A stretch of DNA of 64,000 nt from Bifidobacterium goeldii (lineage in GTDB: Bacteria > Actinomycetota > Actinomycetes > Actinomycetales > Bifidobacteriaceae): positions 1 through 64,000 of the forward strand of contig NZ_QXGL01000004.1 of assembly GCF_003951095.1 (NCBI RefSeq), in the 5' to 3' direction. The notes beneath the pieces were generated by a model. The model had not been told where the DNA came from. It ran no database searches and saw nothing but the letters and a program-made list of their open reading frames with translations. Positions 26,149 through 35,325 of this stretch are shown piece after piece. The translations under genes were made by a program, and so were the position numbers. Within the stretch, counting starts at the first letter, position 1. The number at the start of each line of letters is the position of its first letter.

Positions 26149-27711
26149 TTATTCGGCGTCTTCCGGCTCGCCGGATGCGTCGTCGGCTTGCGACGCCCCA
26201 GCGTCGTCCGGTTCGCTGTCCTGCCCTATGCCGGTATCCTCGCCATTGTCGTCGTCATCGATTGGTACGAGAGAGCCGTTGAGGGCTTCGACTTCCGTGT
26301 CCGAGGTGCGGTAGCCGAATGTTTCCAACGCCTCGTACAACGGTGCGGCGTGTTCCGCGATGGTCGCCGCGTCACGCCACGTTTCCCAACTGACGCGCTC
26401 TTCGGCCAAGGCGTAGAGCAGTCCGAACGCGGCCCGTTGCGGGTCGCCGGCAATCATCGCGGTGACGGACTCGCGTAACGGGTCTTCGGCCTCGTCCTCC
26501 GGCTTTGCATCATCGGCGTCGCCGCCGCCCGCCGTGCCGATGCCGGTGATTTGCTCCCAGATTTCCTCGGCGTTGCTATTCCAATGGTCGAATCCCTCGG
26601 TGAGCGTATCGAGCGCGAATCTTGCGGACAGCATGGCGACGGCTTTGCCGATGCCCTTCGGCTGGGATTTCAGTTCCATGAGATGCGTCACGAACGCGAT
26701 GCGCAAATCACGGCTTGCCCGCGCGAACTCCTTGGCCGGTGCCGTCTCGCGTTCCTCGCGTTCCCGTTCCTCGCGCCAACGCGCCTCACGCGCCTCGCGG
26801 GCCGCGGTCTCAGCCTCCTCGTCCACGGTTTCGTACAGGGCGATGCCGCGCGCCCATGACGCGCCTTCGGCCCGCACCCCCACGACGGGCGTGGCTCCGT
26901 CATGGGAGTCGCGCCATGCGTCGATGGCCTTGGCGATGTCGCCCGTGGTCAGCATCGTGGTGCGACGCAATCCCTTTGGCGAGTCATACCAGTTGTCCGT
27001 GTTCGGCTGTTCGTCGGCCGCATCGATGCCCATGCGTTCCAATTCGGCTCGCGCCGTGTCGAGCCATTCGCGCCATGTTCGCTCCTGCCGGGCGTGCTTG
27101 ACGGCCATGTTCCAGTTCTTGCCGCCCGCCGCCTCGGCGAGCCGTTCCTGAAGGTCTGGATGCCGGTCGAAGTCGGCGATGGTCTCCCAGTCGTCGATGC
27201 TCAGCTGGGCTGTTCCGGCCTTGCTTCGCGCGTTCTCGCCGATGGCGGCTATCTTCAAGCGTCGGCGCACCAATGACGCGGAACGGCCGGTGCGTTGTGC
27301 CGCCTCGTCCACACCCACGCCCAAATCGAGAAGCCCCTGATAGCCGTCGGCCTCCTCGATGACGGTCAGGTCGGCGCGCTGGCTGTTCTCCACGAGCATG
27401 AGCTCGCGTTGCTCCCGTTCCGACAAATCGGCCACCACGGCGGGCACCCGGCTCAATCCGGCGAGTTTGGCGGCGGCGAGGCGGCGATGCCCGATGACGA
27501 GCAGGTAGCGTCCCTGCGGCGTGGGAGTGACGAGCAGGTTCTGCCGGATGCCCTGCGCGCGTATCGAATCCGCGAGTTCCGACACATCGCCCACGTCGCG
27601 GCGCGGGTTCGCGGGGTTCGGGTCGATAAGTCCCACGTCCAGCATGACGATGTTCGATTCCTCCATGTCTTCGTCGGTCGCTACGGGACGTTCGATGATT
27701 GCGGTTTCCAT
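26149..27711 (-). CDS. ParB-like partition/nuclease-domain protein
   Basis: A 520-residue protein. Residues about 25-125 form a ParB/Srx N-terminal domain with NPANPRRD, ELADSIRAQGIRQ and GHRRLAAAKLAG. A helix-turn-helix-like region follows (EAAQRTGRSASLVRRRLK). The long C-terminal half is helical and acidic. ATG 27711 after AAGGAGACAATC is preferred over the longer frame. The role is probably element maintenance or regulation; no parA was seen in the window. Confidence 0.8.
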   Translation of the reverse strand: METAIIERPVATDEDMEESNIVMLDVGLIDPNPANPRRDVGDVSELADSIRAQGIRQNLLVTPTPQGRYLLVIGHRRLAAAKLAGLSRVPAVVADLSEREQRELMLVENSQRADLTVIEEADGYQGLLDLGVGVDEAAQRTGRSASLVRRRLKIAAIGENARSKAGTAQLSIDDWETIADFDRHPDLQERLAEAAGGKNWNMAVKHARQERTWREWLDTARAELERMGIDAADEQPNTDNWYDSPKGLRRTTMLTTGDIAKAIDAWRDSHDGATPVVGVRAEGASWARGIALYETVDEEAETAAREAREARWREEREREERETAPAKEFARASRDLRIAFVTHLMELKSQPKGIGKAVAMLSARFALDTLTEGFDHWNSNAEEIWEQITGIGTAGGGDADDAKPEDEAEDPLRESVTAMIAGDPQRAAFGLLYALAEERVSWETWRDAATIAEHAAPLYEALETFGYRTSDTEVEALNGSLVPIDDDDNGEDTGIGQDSEPDDAGASQADDASGEPEDAE

Positions 27712-27750
27712 GATTGTCTCCTTGAAAAAACGGATGATTGGGGATTGGCT

Positions 27751-27774
27751 GGGGCTTCCGGAATCGGAAGCCCC
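27751..27774 (-). terminator. hairpin between DUF4192-like and parB-like genes
   Basis: A perfect 10-bp stem (27751-27760 with 27765-27774) and 4-nt loop lies between the stop at 27800 and the parB-like start at 27711. It may attenuate read-through. Confidence 0.5.
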
Positions 27775-27799
27775 CACCAGATGAATCCACGGCCAACGC

Positions 27800-28423
27800 T
27801 CAGTGGCGGCGGCGTTCCGTCCACGCGGGGCGGATGCCGTGTTCGCTGGCCGCGAGCACGAGGGATGCCAGCGAGCAGTCGTCGTCCAAGGCCAAGGCCT
27901 TGAGCGCGCGCACCGCGGCGGCGGTCGAACGGTCGGCCATCCACAGCAGGTACGCGCACGACGCCATCGGCTGTGCCTTGTATCCGTCCGGAGCGTCGGC
28001 CGTCACCGATTCCAGCAACGCCGTCGCGCGTTCCCCGCGTCGCGTGTCCGGCTGATAGGCGGCGTCCTTGAACGCCCGTGACAGTTCGCGCATGACCACG
28101 GCCGCCGACTCCATCGAATGCGGCTGGGCGTACAGCATGTGCAGTTCACCGCCGCCCATTTCGCGCAAAGATGCGAGTATCAGCGCGTCCCGCATGCTCA
28201 GGCACTCGGTCATCAGCACCGCCAGCGTGACGCGCTCCTCATGGGAGAAACCGCCCTCGTCGCGCGACAGCAGGCCGTTCCACCTGTCCATCAGGGGCGC
28301 GAACCACTTGTCGGTCGCTTCCGCCGGCCCAAGTTCACGCCGGTCCTGAAGGAACCCGTCGCGTACGCGCTTCGCCAGTCCGGTTCCCGCCGTGCGGGTG
28401 TCCACCATGTCGTTCATGTCCAT
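27800..28423 (-). CDS. DUF4192-like protein
   Basis: A 207-residue protein starting at ATG 28423 after AAAGGACC. The C-terminal region (YKAQPMASCAYLLWMADRST followed by ALKALALDDDCSLASLVLAA) resembles the end of actinobacterial DUF4192 proteins, where a wholly helical segment counts repeated units. The family's function is not known. Together with the ParB-like gene it forms the end of the conjugative block. Confidence 0.6.
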   Translation of the reverse strand: MDMNDMVDTRTAGTGLAKRVRDGFLQDRRELGPAEATDKWFAPLMDRWNGLLSRDEGGFSHEERVTLAVLMTECLSMRDALILASLREMGGGELHMLYAQPHSMESAAVVMRELSRAFKDAAYQPDTRRGERATALLESVTADAPDGYKAQPMASCAYLLWMADRSTAAAVRALKALALDDDCSLASLVLAASEHGIRPAWTERRRH

Positions 28424-28855
28424 CGGTCCTTTCCGTGTGGTTTCCATTTCGGACACCACCCGCCTGCCATGCGCGCAGGCGGAGAGACCGGAGGCGTGGA
28501 CCGTGACGATCCGGGCCGTAGCGAAGACGGCATGCTGGTCCGCCGTCGCAGCGCAGGCACGGGAGCGGCGCGGGACACGGCGCAGGGAACACAGACGGAG
28601 CGCATGGCATGCTGGTGGTGGCCGCAAACCCCTCGTCAGATTCCGCGCGGCCCACCGCCGCGAGCATGCGAGCGGCCAGACAACACGGTCATGCGCGCAG
28701 CGCATGACCCGGGGCCGCGTTCCCGCGCCGATTGCGGAGAGTATGTCGAACAGCCCCGCCTGGAGCATTCTCTTCGCAATCGGCAAGGTCGCCGTTTCGG
28801 TGCCGGGCACAAATCCCGGCCATGATTGTCTATGGAACGACATTCGGAACGTAAA
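28424..28855. other. GC-rich non-coding stretch
   Basis: No convincing gene. Open frames on both strands are Arg/Ala-rich and lack ribosome sites. It contains small inverted repeats, for example around 28690-28708 (TCATGCGC with GCGCATGA). It marks the junction between the conjugative block and the sugar cluster and could include an element border or a promoter for the DUF4192/parB genes. Confidence 0.4.
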
Positions 28856-28892
28856 AAGCACCCTGCCCGGAAGGAGACGGGGCAGAGTGCTT
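28856..28892 (-). terminator. rho-independent terminator of the solute-binding protein gene
   Basis: A 13-bp stem with one mismatch (28856-28868 with 28880-28892) is followed on the - strand by TTTTTAC. It lies 43 bases after the stop at 28935. Confidence 0.75.
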
Positions 28893-28934
28893 ACTCGTGT
28901 CGGCGGAAGATACCGCCACGCTCGCCGTAGATGA

Positions 28935-30260
28935 TTATTGAACGGTGAAACCTTGATCTTCGGCGTAGAGTTTCAGCGCCTTTTGCCACTTGTCAGCGGC
29001 AGCCTTGAAAGTCTCCTTGCCGGAGAAGAATGATCCCATATTGTCGTTGTAGATGGAGCGGGCGTAGGGTTCGAAGGGCAGGAACTCCCATTTGCCGGTG
29101 ACGTCCTTGGCGGCCTGGGAGAAGACCTCGTTGTATTTCTGGCCGCCGAAGAACTCGTTGTCGCTGCCGTCGGCGTTTCTGAGCGTGGTCTTGGCGAGGA
29201 AGTCCTTCTGGTTGAGGGTCTTGGTGGTGGCGGGGAAGCTGCCGTTGGATACGCGGGCGTCGATGCCTTCGTCGTTGGTGGTGACGTATTCGACGAACTT
29301 CTTGGCGGCGTCGAGTTTGCCGTCGGGGATCTTCTTGGTGATGGCCAGGCCGCTGCCGCCGTATTCGCCGTTGATGGGCGTGCCGTCAATGGTGGGCAGG
29401 AGGGCTACGCGGAATTTGCCGGTGGCTTGGGGCACGCCCTGCAGGAGGTTGTTGGCCATCCATGCGCCGCTGATGAGGCTGGCGATGGAGCCGTCGCCCA
29501 GTGACTTCATCCAGTCGTCGGTCCAGGTCTTCGTGTGGACGTCGATGAGGTCTTCGTCGCGCATCTTCTGCCAGAGGTTCATGAACCGCTGGGCGCCCTT
29601 GTCCTTGGTGATATTGATGGTCAGTTTTTCGTCGTTGAGTTTGTAGGCGTGGCCGCTCATGGCCCACATCATCGCGTTGAACAGGCCCGCGTCGCCGGAG
29701 TCGGAGGTGATGTAGGAGCCGGTGGCGCGGATCTTCTTCGCGTCCTCGTAGAACTCGTCCCAGGTGGTCGGTGGTTCGCTGATGCCGGCTTTGTCGAACA
29801 CGTCCTTGTCGTAGAAGTAGGCCATGGGGCCCGAGTCGGCGGGCATTGCGTACAGGCCGCCGTTGATGTTCACGGAGTTCCATGTGCCGGGGGTGAACGT
29901 CTTCTTGAGCTTGACGGTGTCGTAGATCTTGCTCAGGTCCATGAGCGTGCCGGAGTGCACGAACTGCGGGATGGCGAGGTATTCGATCAGGGTGACGTCG
30001 GGCAGGCCGTTGCCGGCCTGGGCCGCGTTGTTGAGCGCGGTGTAGGTCTCCTCGGTGCTGCCGACGTTGCTCACCTTCACCGTGATGTCGGGGTTGGCCT
30101 TCATGAAGTTTTTGGCGGCGCGATCGATGCTGGCGTCCCATGACCATACCGTCAGTTCGGTCTTGCCCGAGCTTGTGGTCGTGTTGCCGCATCCCGCGAG
30201 CGGGATGAGCAGGGCTCCGATGGCGGCCGTGGCTATGGCTGCGCGTGTGGTGTTGTTCAT
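28935..30260 (-). CDS. sugar ABC transporter solute-binding lipoprotein
   Basis: A 441-residue family 1 (MalE-like) binding protein. It has a lipoprotein signal with lipobox LAGC at about 21-24 and then a typical bilobal sequence: LTVWSWDASIDRAAKNF, LPDVTLIEYLAIPQF and YDKDVFDKAGISEPPTTWDEF. It is divergent from the ROK regulator and has no permease on its own strand, so it may share the permeases at 34390-36200. Expression is probably controlled by the neighbouring ROK protein. Confidence 0.88.
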   Translation of the reverse strand: MNNTTRAAIATAAIGALLIPLAGCGNTTTSSGKTELTVWSWDASIDRAAKNFMKANPDITVKVSNVGSTEETYTALNNAAQAGNGLPDVTLIEYLAIPQFVHSGTLMDLSKIYDTVKLKKTFTPGTWNSVNINGGLYAMPADSGPMAYFYDKDVFDKAGISEPPTTWDEFYEDAKKIRATGSYITSDSGDAGLFNAMMWAMSGHAYKLNDEKLTINITKDKGAQRFMNLWQKMRDEDLIDVHTKTWTDDWMKSLGDGSIASLISGAWMANNLLQGVPQATGKFRVALLPTIDGTPINGEYGGSGLAITKKIPDGKLDAAKKFVEYVTTNDEGIDARVSNGSFPATTKTLNQKDFLAKTTLRNADGSDNEFFGGQKYNEVFSQAAKDVTGKWEFLPFEPYARSIYNDNMGSFFSGKETFKAAADKWQKALKLYAEDQGFTVQ

Positions 30261-30493
30261 GTTGGTCTTCTTTCCGTGCTTGACCGTCTTTGGCCGTATG
30301 TCGCAACTATTTTGTTTGGATGTCGAACATGATTATGTACAGAGATGGGAAACTTGTCAAAGTGCCGGGGTTTTCATATTGTCAGTCCCCTGATGGGTGT
30401 TATTCTGAAAGCCGTTCGAGGATGACGCCGGGATGTCCGTCCCGATAATGTGATTCCGCATTTCCGCAATCGTCTCACCCGAGGAGGGCTCCC
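30261..30493. promoter_or_regulatory. divergent promoter region of the sugar cluster
   Basis: The 233-bp gap between the divergent solute-binding protein and ROK regulator genes must hold both promoters and probably the ROK operator. A small hairpin (CGGGA/TCCCG) is seen near 30430-30447. No operator could be fixed with confidence. Confidence 0.45.
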
Positions 30494-31612
30494 ATGTACG
30501 CTAAATCCAATCCCAGCGACGCAAGGGCCAACAACCGTAGACTGTTGTTCCGGCTGCTGTTCCCCGACCGGCAACTGTCGCGCGCCGACCTATGCAAGGA
30601 GACGGGGCTCTCGCGCGCCACCGCCACGGATGTGACCGGCGAGATGATCGACGACGGCCTGCTACGTGAACTGGGGTCGGGGAAACGGGATGGCCGCGGC
30701 AAGCCGGGCACCTTGCTGGCCATCGATACGGACGTGCTTCGTCTGGTGTGCATCGATCTGTCGCGCCCGTATGTGATGACCGGCGCCGTGATGGATCTGC
30801 GGGCCAGAATCGTGGAGCGTCGCGAACGTGTGCTTGATGATGGCGACCGGGTCGATCTCGACGACGTGCTTTCGCTCGTCGGTCAGATGATCCGGCTTGC
30901 CGGTTCGGGGCTCGTGGGCATCGGCGTCGCCGTACCCGGCGTGGTCTCCGGTTCGGGGAGAGTGATTTCCAGTTCCAATCTCGGCTGGGACAACGTGGAA
31001 CTTCGCGACCTGCTCGAAGGCGAGTTCTCTCTGCCCGTTCGCGTGGACAACGACGCCAATGCGGCCCTGCTGGCCGACCGGTTCCTCGGCCATGGCAATC
31101 CCAACTGCCTGCTCGTGCAGATCACCCGGGGCGTCGGCGCCTCGGTGCTGCTCAACGACGAGTTCGTGGAGGGCGACGACCATGCGGCCGGCAAGATCGG
31201 CCATGTCGTGATCGACCCTGCCGGCCCGGCGTGCACCTGCGGCAAGCGCGGCTGTCTGGAGACCTATGTCTCCGCCATCGCGTTGCGCGACCGCATTCGC
31301 AGGGATCCGAATCGACGTGCGGACATTTTGGCCACGGCCGGCGCGAGGCTCGGCGGCGCGCTGGCGATGCCGGCGAGCCTGCTGAACCTGCATGACATCG
31401 CCGTCTATGGGCCTCCCGATATCGTCGGAGAGACGCTGCTCGGCGCATGCAGCGAAACCGTCAACGCCCTGTCCCGGAACGACTATCAGAGCAAGATGCG
31501 GGTGCGCCGGTGCGAGCTCGGCGATGACGCCACCCTGCGCGGGCAGGCGGTCTCCGTGCTGCGCGAGATCGTGGGCAGGCGCGGGCTGTCCGCGGCGGCC
31601 GCCTCGTCCTGA
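30494..31612 (+). CDS. ROK-family transcriptional regulator
   Basis: A 372-residue NagC/XylR-type repressor. The N-terminal winged helix is visible (LSRADLCKETGLSRATATDVTGEMIDDGLL, about 30-60). The sugar-binding ROK part contains VRVDNDANAALLADRF and the zinc motif CTCGKRGCLET. It has no intact kinase Asp-Gly phosphate-loop start. It likely senses a sugar or its phosphate and controls the flanking transporter, kinase and hexosaminidase genes. GAGGAG precedes the ATG. Confidence 0.88.
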   Translation: MYAKSNPSDARANNRRLLFRLLFPDRQLSRADLCKETGLSRATATDVTGEMIDDGLLRELGSGKRDGRGKPGTLLAIDTDVLRLVCIDLSRPYVMTGAVMDLRARIVERRERVLDDGDRVDLDDVLSLVGQMIRLAGSGLVGIGVAVPGVVSGSGRVISSSNLGWDNVELRDLLEGEFSLPVRVDNDANAALLADRFLGHGNPNCLLVQITRGVGASVLLNDEFVEGDDHAAGKIGHVVIDPAGPACTCGKRGCLETYVSAIALRDRIRRDPNRRADILATAGARLGGALAMPASLLNLHDIAVYGPPDIVGETLLGACSETVNALSRNDYQSKMRVRRCELGDDATLRGQAVSVLREIVGRRGLSAAAASS

Positions 31613-31742
31613 CGGACGTGCGCCCCGCCGCCGGGCGCGCGTGGCGTGGTGTATCATCGCTTCCCGGATCCAATATGTAAGGATTCCGAACATAATGGCG
31701 GGCGGACGAAACAGGAGTCCGCCCTCGGGAACGGAGATCGTC

Positions 31743-32672
31743 ATGACGATGAATGCCAGTGGTATGCCGGAAACAGAGAACCTGCGCGTCGGCGTGGATG
31801 TCGGAGGAACGAAGATCGAGGCGGTGCTGACCGATGCGGCCGGCACGGTTCTCGCATCCGCGCGCAGGGCAGCCCGGAAAGGCGGCGACGAGGTCGTGGA
31901 GGATGTGGTCGCCATCGTGCGGCAGGTGGCCGGAATGCGGTTCGATGAGGTGAGATCCGTGGGCATCGGCATCCCCGGACTGGTGCACCGCGACACCGGG
32001 CGTGTGGAGAATGTGGTCAATCTCGGAATCGAGAACCTGGAGCTGGGAGGCCGTGCATCCGGCATGCTGGGGCTTCCCGTGTGGGTGGACAACGATGTGA
32101 ACGCCGCGGCGCTGGGGGCCTATGGGACGCTGCCCGACCGGCTCAGGCACGGCAGGATGGCGTTCGTCAACCTGGGGACGGGGCTGGCGGCCGGCTTCGT
32201 CCGCGCCGGTCTCGTCGAACGCGGCGACACTGGCGCCCTCGGGGAGATCGGCCACCTGCCGGTGGACCCCAACCGCATGGCGTGCAAATGCGGTCAGCGC
32301 GGATGTCTGGAGACCGCATGCTCGGGAGGGGGCCTGCGGCGCATGTGGCCCGTTGCGGATCCTCCGCTGCCCGACATCCTCGCGAAGGCCGACGGCGGCG
32401 ACGACGAAGCGGAACGGGTTCTCGGCATCGCGCTGCATGCCCTCGCCGACGTCGTGCAGATCGTCGCCCAGGCCGCGGATCCTTCGGTCATCGTCATCGG
32501 AGGCGGTGTTTCCCGCGCCGGGTCCCCGTTGCTTGATGCGCTGCGCGGGGAACTGTGCAACAGGGAGGCCTCCAGCGGATTCATCGCGGGTCTGCGGCTG
32601 ACGGAACGCCTGCGGCTCGCCGATGCGTCGATTCCGATTGGCGCGCTCGGAGCGTCCCTCATCGCCTGCTGA
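31743..32672 (+). CDS. ROK-family sugar kinase
   Basis: A 309-residue kinase with the N-terminal ATP phosphate loop GVDVGGTKIEAVLTD, WVDNDVNAAALGAY near the middle, the catalytic-loop region GEIGHLPVD and the zinc motif CKCGQRGCLETACSGGG. Glucokinase or N-acetylhexosamine kinase activity is expected; next to a GH20 enzyme, an N-acetylhexosamine substrate is likely but not shown. ATG 31743 is chosen over the upstream frame because the family starts just before the phosphate loop. Confidence 0.85.
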   Translation: MTMNASGMPETENLRVGVDVGGTKIEAVLTDAAGTVLASARRAARKGGDEVVEDVVAIVRQVAGMRFDEVRSVGIGIPGLVHRDTGRVENVVNLGIENLELGGRASGMLGLPVWVDNDVNAAALGAYGTLPDRLRHGRMAFVNLGTGLAAGFVRAGLVERGDTGALGEIGHLPVDPNRMACKCGQRGCLETACSGGGLRRMWPVADPPLPDILAKADGGDDEAERVLGIALHALADVVQIVAQAADPSVIVIGGGVSRAGSPLLDALRGELCNREASSGFIAGLRLTERLRLADASIPIGALGASLIAC

Positions 32673-32916
32673 CCAGACCCCGGTGCCGACGGACCATCGG
32701 CGCGCCGAAACCAGATTCCTTAAACTCCGACAGACGGGGTGCACCACATCCATTATTTTGTTCGACTGACTTGCAAAAAAGGTTAAGGCGTCATATCCTT
32801 GGCTTTCAAGGAGGTTGAAACCAACTACAGGAATTACGCAAGGCTTACTAACAAAATATCCGGTCTTGCTGCGGCGCGATGCCCAGAAGTGGTGTGGCGT
32901 CATGTTCCTCGGTATC

Positions 32917-32975
32917 GCTACGGACGTCGGCAACGGCGTCCGTAGCGGCATCGCCCGCGCATGGCAGCGCGGGCG
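32917..32975 (+). promoter_or_regulatory. two stem-loops in the leader of the second binding-protein gene
   Basis: A perfect 10-bp stem (32917-32926 with 32937-32946) is followed at once by a 9-bp stem (32952-32960 with 32967-32975). They lie in the 396-bp gap 32673-33068 between kinase and binding protein, about 95 bases before the start. They may be a structured leader or an inefficient terminator of the kinase gene. No other feature was found in the gap. Confidence 0.5.
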
Positions 32976-33068
32976 GATACGGACCCGGGACCGTCGTGCG
33001 CAGCGGCACGTCGCGCCATTCCTCCGAACGACGGCGTCGGGCAGGCATTCCAGGAAAAGGAAACCATC

Positions 33069-34379
33069 ATGAGAACGAAGAGGATTTCAGCGGCCATCGC
33101 CTTGGCGGCCGCGTCGGCGCTCACCCTGTCGGGATGCTCGATGGGAGCCCCGTCCGGCGGCTCGCAGCAGGATGCGTCCGCAGGTGGCAAGCTGACGGTG
33201 TGGATCATGCAGGGCGACCAGAGCGAGGACACCATCAAGGCGATCAACGAGCGGTTCACCAAGGAGACGGGCGTCAAGGTCGATGTGCAGACCCAGGTGT
33301 GGGCCGATATCAATACGAAGGTGACGACCGCGCTGTCCACGGACACGCCGCCGGACGTGATCGATCTGGGCAACACGCAGGTCGCAGGGTTCGCCGTGAG
33401 CGGCGGCCTTTTGGATCTGACGGACAAGGCCGACGACATGAGGCAGGGGCACACCTGGCTGTCCGGCCTTGAGGAGCCCGCCACCATCGACGGCAGACTG
33501 TATGGCATTCCCGCGCTGGGAGCCGCCGGCGCCGTGATCTACAACAAGAAGATGTGGTCCGCGGCCGGAATCGACAATCCTCCGAGCACGTACGAGGAGC
33601 TTGAGACCGATCTCCAGAAGCTCCGGGATGCGAACACCGACAAGGATTTCTCCCCGTTCTATATGCCGGGGCGTGACTGGAAGTCGGCGGCGCGGTGGAT
33701 CTGGGATGCCGGCGGCGATTTCGCCGAACAGCAGTCGGACGGAACCTGGAAGAGCACCTTGTCGAGCGACGCCTCGCTCAAGGGCATCGACCAATGGCTG
33801 GAATTCCAGCACAAGTGGTCCTCCGAGGCATCCCGCTCGCTGGACACCGGCAACCCCGATTTCAGCCAGCTGCTGGCCGAAGGCAAGACCGGTGCGATCC
33901 TGAACAACAGCGCCGGCATCCGCACCATCCAGCAGTACAACCCCGACCTCACGACCGACGATCTGGGATCGTTCCCCATGCCCGGCGCCAGCGGCAAGCT
34001 CCAGCCGGCAATGATGGCCGGATCGGTGTGGGGCGTCGCGCAGAAGAGCAAGCGCCAGGAGCTGGCGCTCAAGTGGATCAAGATCGCCGCGAGCCCCGAG
34101 ATCCAGAAGGACTACGTGTTCGCCAAGGACGGATGGATGCCCAACTACGTCGAAGGCCTCGACGAGGTCATGAAGTCCGCGGACTTCCCGTCCTACCTGA
34201 CCGGCTTCTTCGAATCAGCGAAGGACACCAAGGCCACACCGGCGTCACCGCAATGGCTGACCATCGAGAACGACAGCTCCCTGAACTGCTTCGGAGACAT
34301 CGCCACCGGCGCGACCACGGCCAAGGCCGCGGCCAAGTCGTTCGACGAGCATGCGGACTCCCTGTACGCGAAGAAGTAG
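33069..34379 (+). CDS. sugar ABC transporter solute-binding lipoprotein
   Basis: A 436-residue MalE-like binding protein with lipobox LSGC at about 20-23 and the family segments LTVWIMQGDQSEDTI, DVIDLGNTQVAGFAVSG and YNKKMWSAAGIDNPPSTYEEL. ATG 33069 follows AGGAAA. The permease gene begins 10 bases after its stop, so this is the binding protein of the complete importer. No ATPase gene is in the window; as usual in bifidobacteria a shared MsmK-type ATPase is probably used. Confidence 0.9.
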   Translation: MRTKRISAAIALAAASALTLSGCSMGAPSGGSQQDASAGGKLTVWIMQGDQSEDTIKAINERFTKETGVKVDVQTQVWADINTKVTTALSTDTPPDVIDLGNTQVAGFAVSGGLLDLTDKADDMRQGHTWLSGLEEPATIDGRLYGIPALGAAGAVIYNKKMWSAAGIDNPPSTYEELETDLQKLRDANTDKDFSPFYMPGRDWKSAARWIWDAGGDFAEQQSDGTWKSTLSSDASLKGIDQWLEFQHKWSSEASRSLDTGNPDFSQLLAEGKTGAILNNSAGIRTIQQYNPDLTTDDLGSFPMPGASGKLQPAMMAGSVWGVAQKSKRQELALKWIKIAASPEIQKDYVFAKDGWMPNYVEGLDEVMKSADFPSYLTGFFESAKDTKATPASPQWLTIENDSSLNCFGDIATGATTAKAAAKSFDEHADSLYAKK

Positions 34380-34389
34380 GGGAAGCGTG

Positions 34390-35325
34390 ATGAGCAATGC
34401 GCAATCGACGGCGGCCGCCGTCCCCGTGGTGAAGCGGCGTCGCAATCTGACGCCCCTGTGGCTGCTGACGCCCGCCGGCGTGATCATCGTCGCGCTGGTC
34501 GTGGTGCCGTTGGTCTTCCTGGTCTTCACGTCGTTCACGGACTTCAACCAGAAGACCCTGTTCACGGGCTCGTTCAACATCGTCGGGTTCGACCAGTACG
34601 AGAACGTGCTGACCGACCCGGAGTTCTACAAGTCGCTGGCCCGCACGTTCGGGTTCGCTGCCGCGCTCGTGGCCGGCAGCGTGCTGATCGGCATGGGCGT
34701 GGCCCAGCTGATGACCAAGCTGGGGCCGGTGATGCGCTGGCTGGTCACGTTCGTGCTGATCTTCGCGTGGGCCATGCCGAACGTGGCCTCGTCGGTGGTG
34801 TGGAAGTGGCTGTTCCAGCCGGGGTACGGCGTGGTCAACTGGCTGCTGACCCAGACCCATTTGTTCGGCGACGTAACGAACCTGTCGTGGACCGACAACA
34901 CGTGGCTCGCGTTCCTGGAGATCTGGCTGCTGGTCGTCTGGCAGGCCGTCCCGTACATCGCGATCAACCTGTACGCGGCGACCACGCAGGTGGACAAGTC
35001 CTGCCTTGAAGCGGCCCAGCTGGACGGCTGTTCGAAGCTGCGCTGCTACTGGCAGATCACCGTGCCGCTGATCAAGCCGAGCCTGATGGTCATCACGATG
35101 CTGTCGGTGATCTGGGACTTCAACGTGTTCAACCAGATCTGGCTCGTCTCCCAGGGAGGCCCCCGCGAGACGACCGCGACGATCGGCATCTTCACCTACA
35201 AGAAGGCGTTCGTGTCGTTCGACATCGGCACCGGCGCCGCCGCGAGCGTGCTAGTCACGCTCATCCTGCTCGCCCTGACGAGCGTGTACATCCGCTACCT
35301 GCTCAAATCCGGGGAGGACCTGTGA
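34390..35325 (+). CDS. sugar ABC transporter permease (MalF-like)
   Basis: A 311-residue permease with six membrane segments and the EAA loop SCLEAAQLDGCSKLRCYWQI near 210-230. ATG 34390 is preferred; its ribosome site GGGGAAG overlaps the end of the preceding gene. Forms the importer with the binding protein before it and the permease after it. Confidence 0.9.
   Translation: MSNAQSTAAAVPVVKRRRNLTPLWLLTPAGVIIVALVVVPLVFLVFTSFTDFNQKTLFTGSFNIVGFDQYENVLTDPEFYKSLARTFGFAAALVAGSVLIGMGVAQLMTKLGPVMRWLVTFVLIFAWAMPNVASSVVWKWLFQPGYGVVNWLLTQTHLFGDVTNLSWTDNTWLAFLEIWLLVVWQAVPYIAINLYAATTQVDKSCLEAAQLDGCSKLRCYWQITVPLIKPSLMVITMLSVIWDFNVFNQIWLVSQGGPRETTATIGIFTYKKAFVSFDIGTGAAASVLVTLILLALTSVYIRYLLKSGEDL

Noticed and set aside
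28392-28934. A 180-residue + strand open frame in the GC-rich gap
   Set aside because: Arg-rich, no ribosome site, overlaps the real DUF4192-like gene on the other strand.
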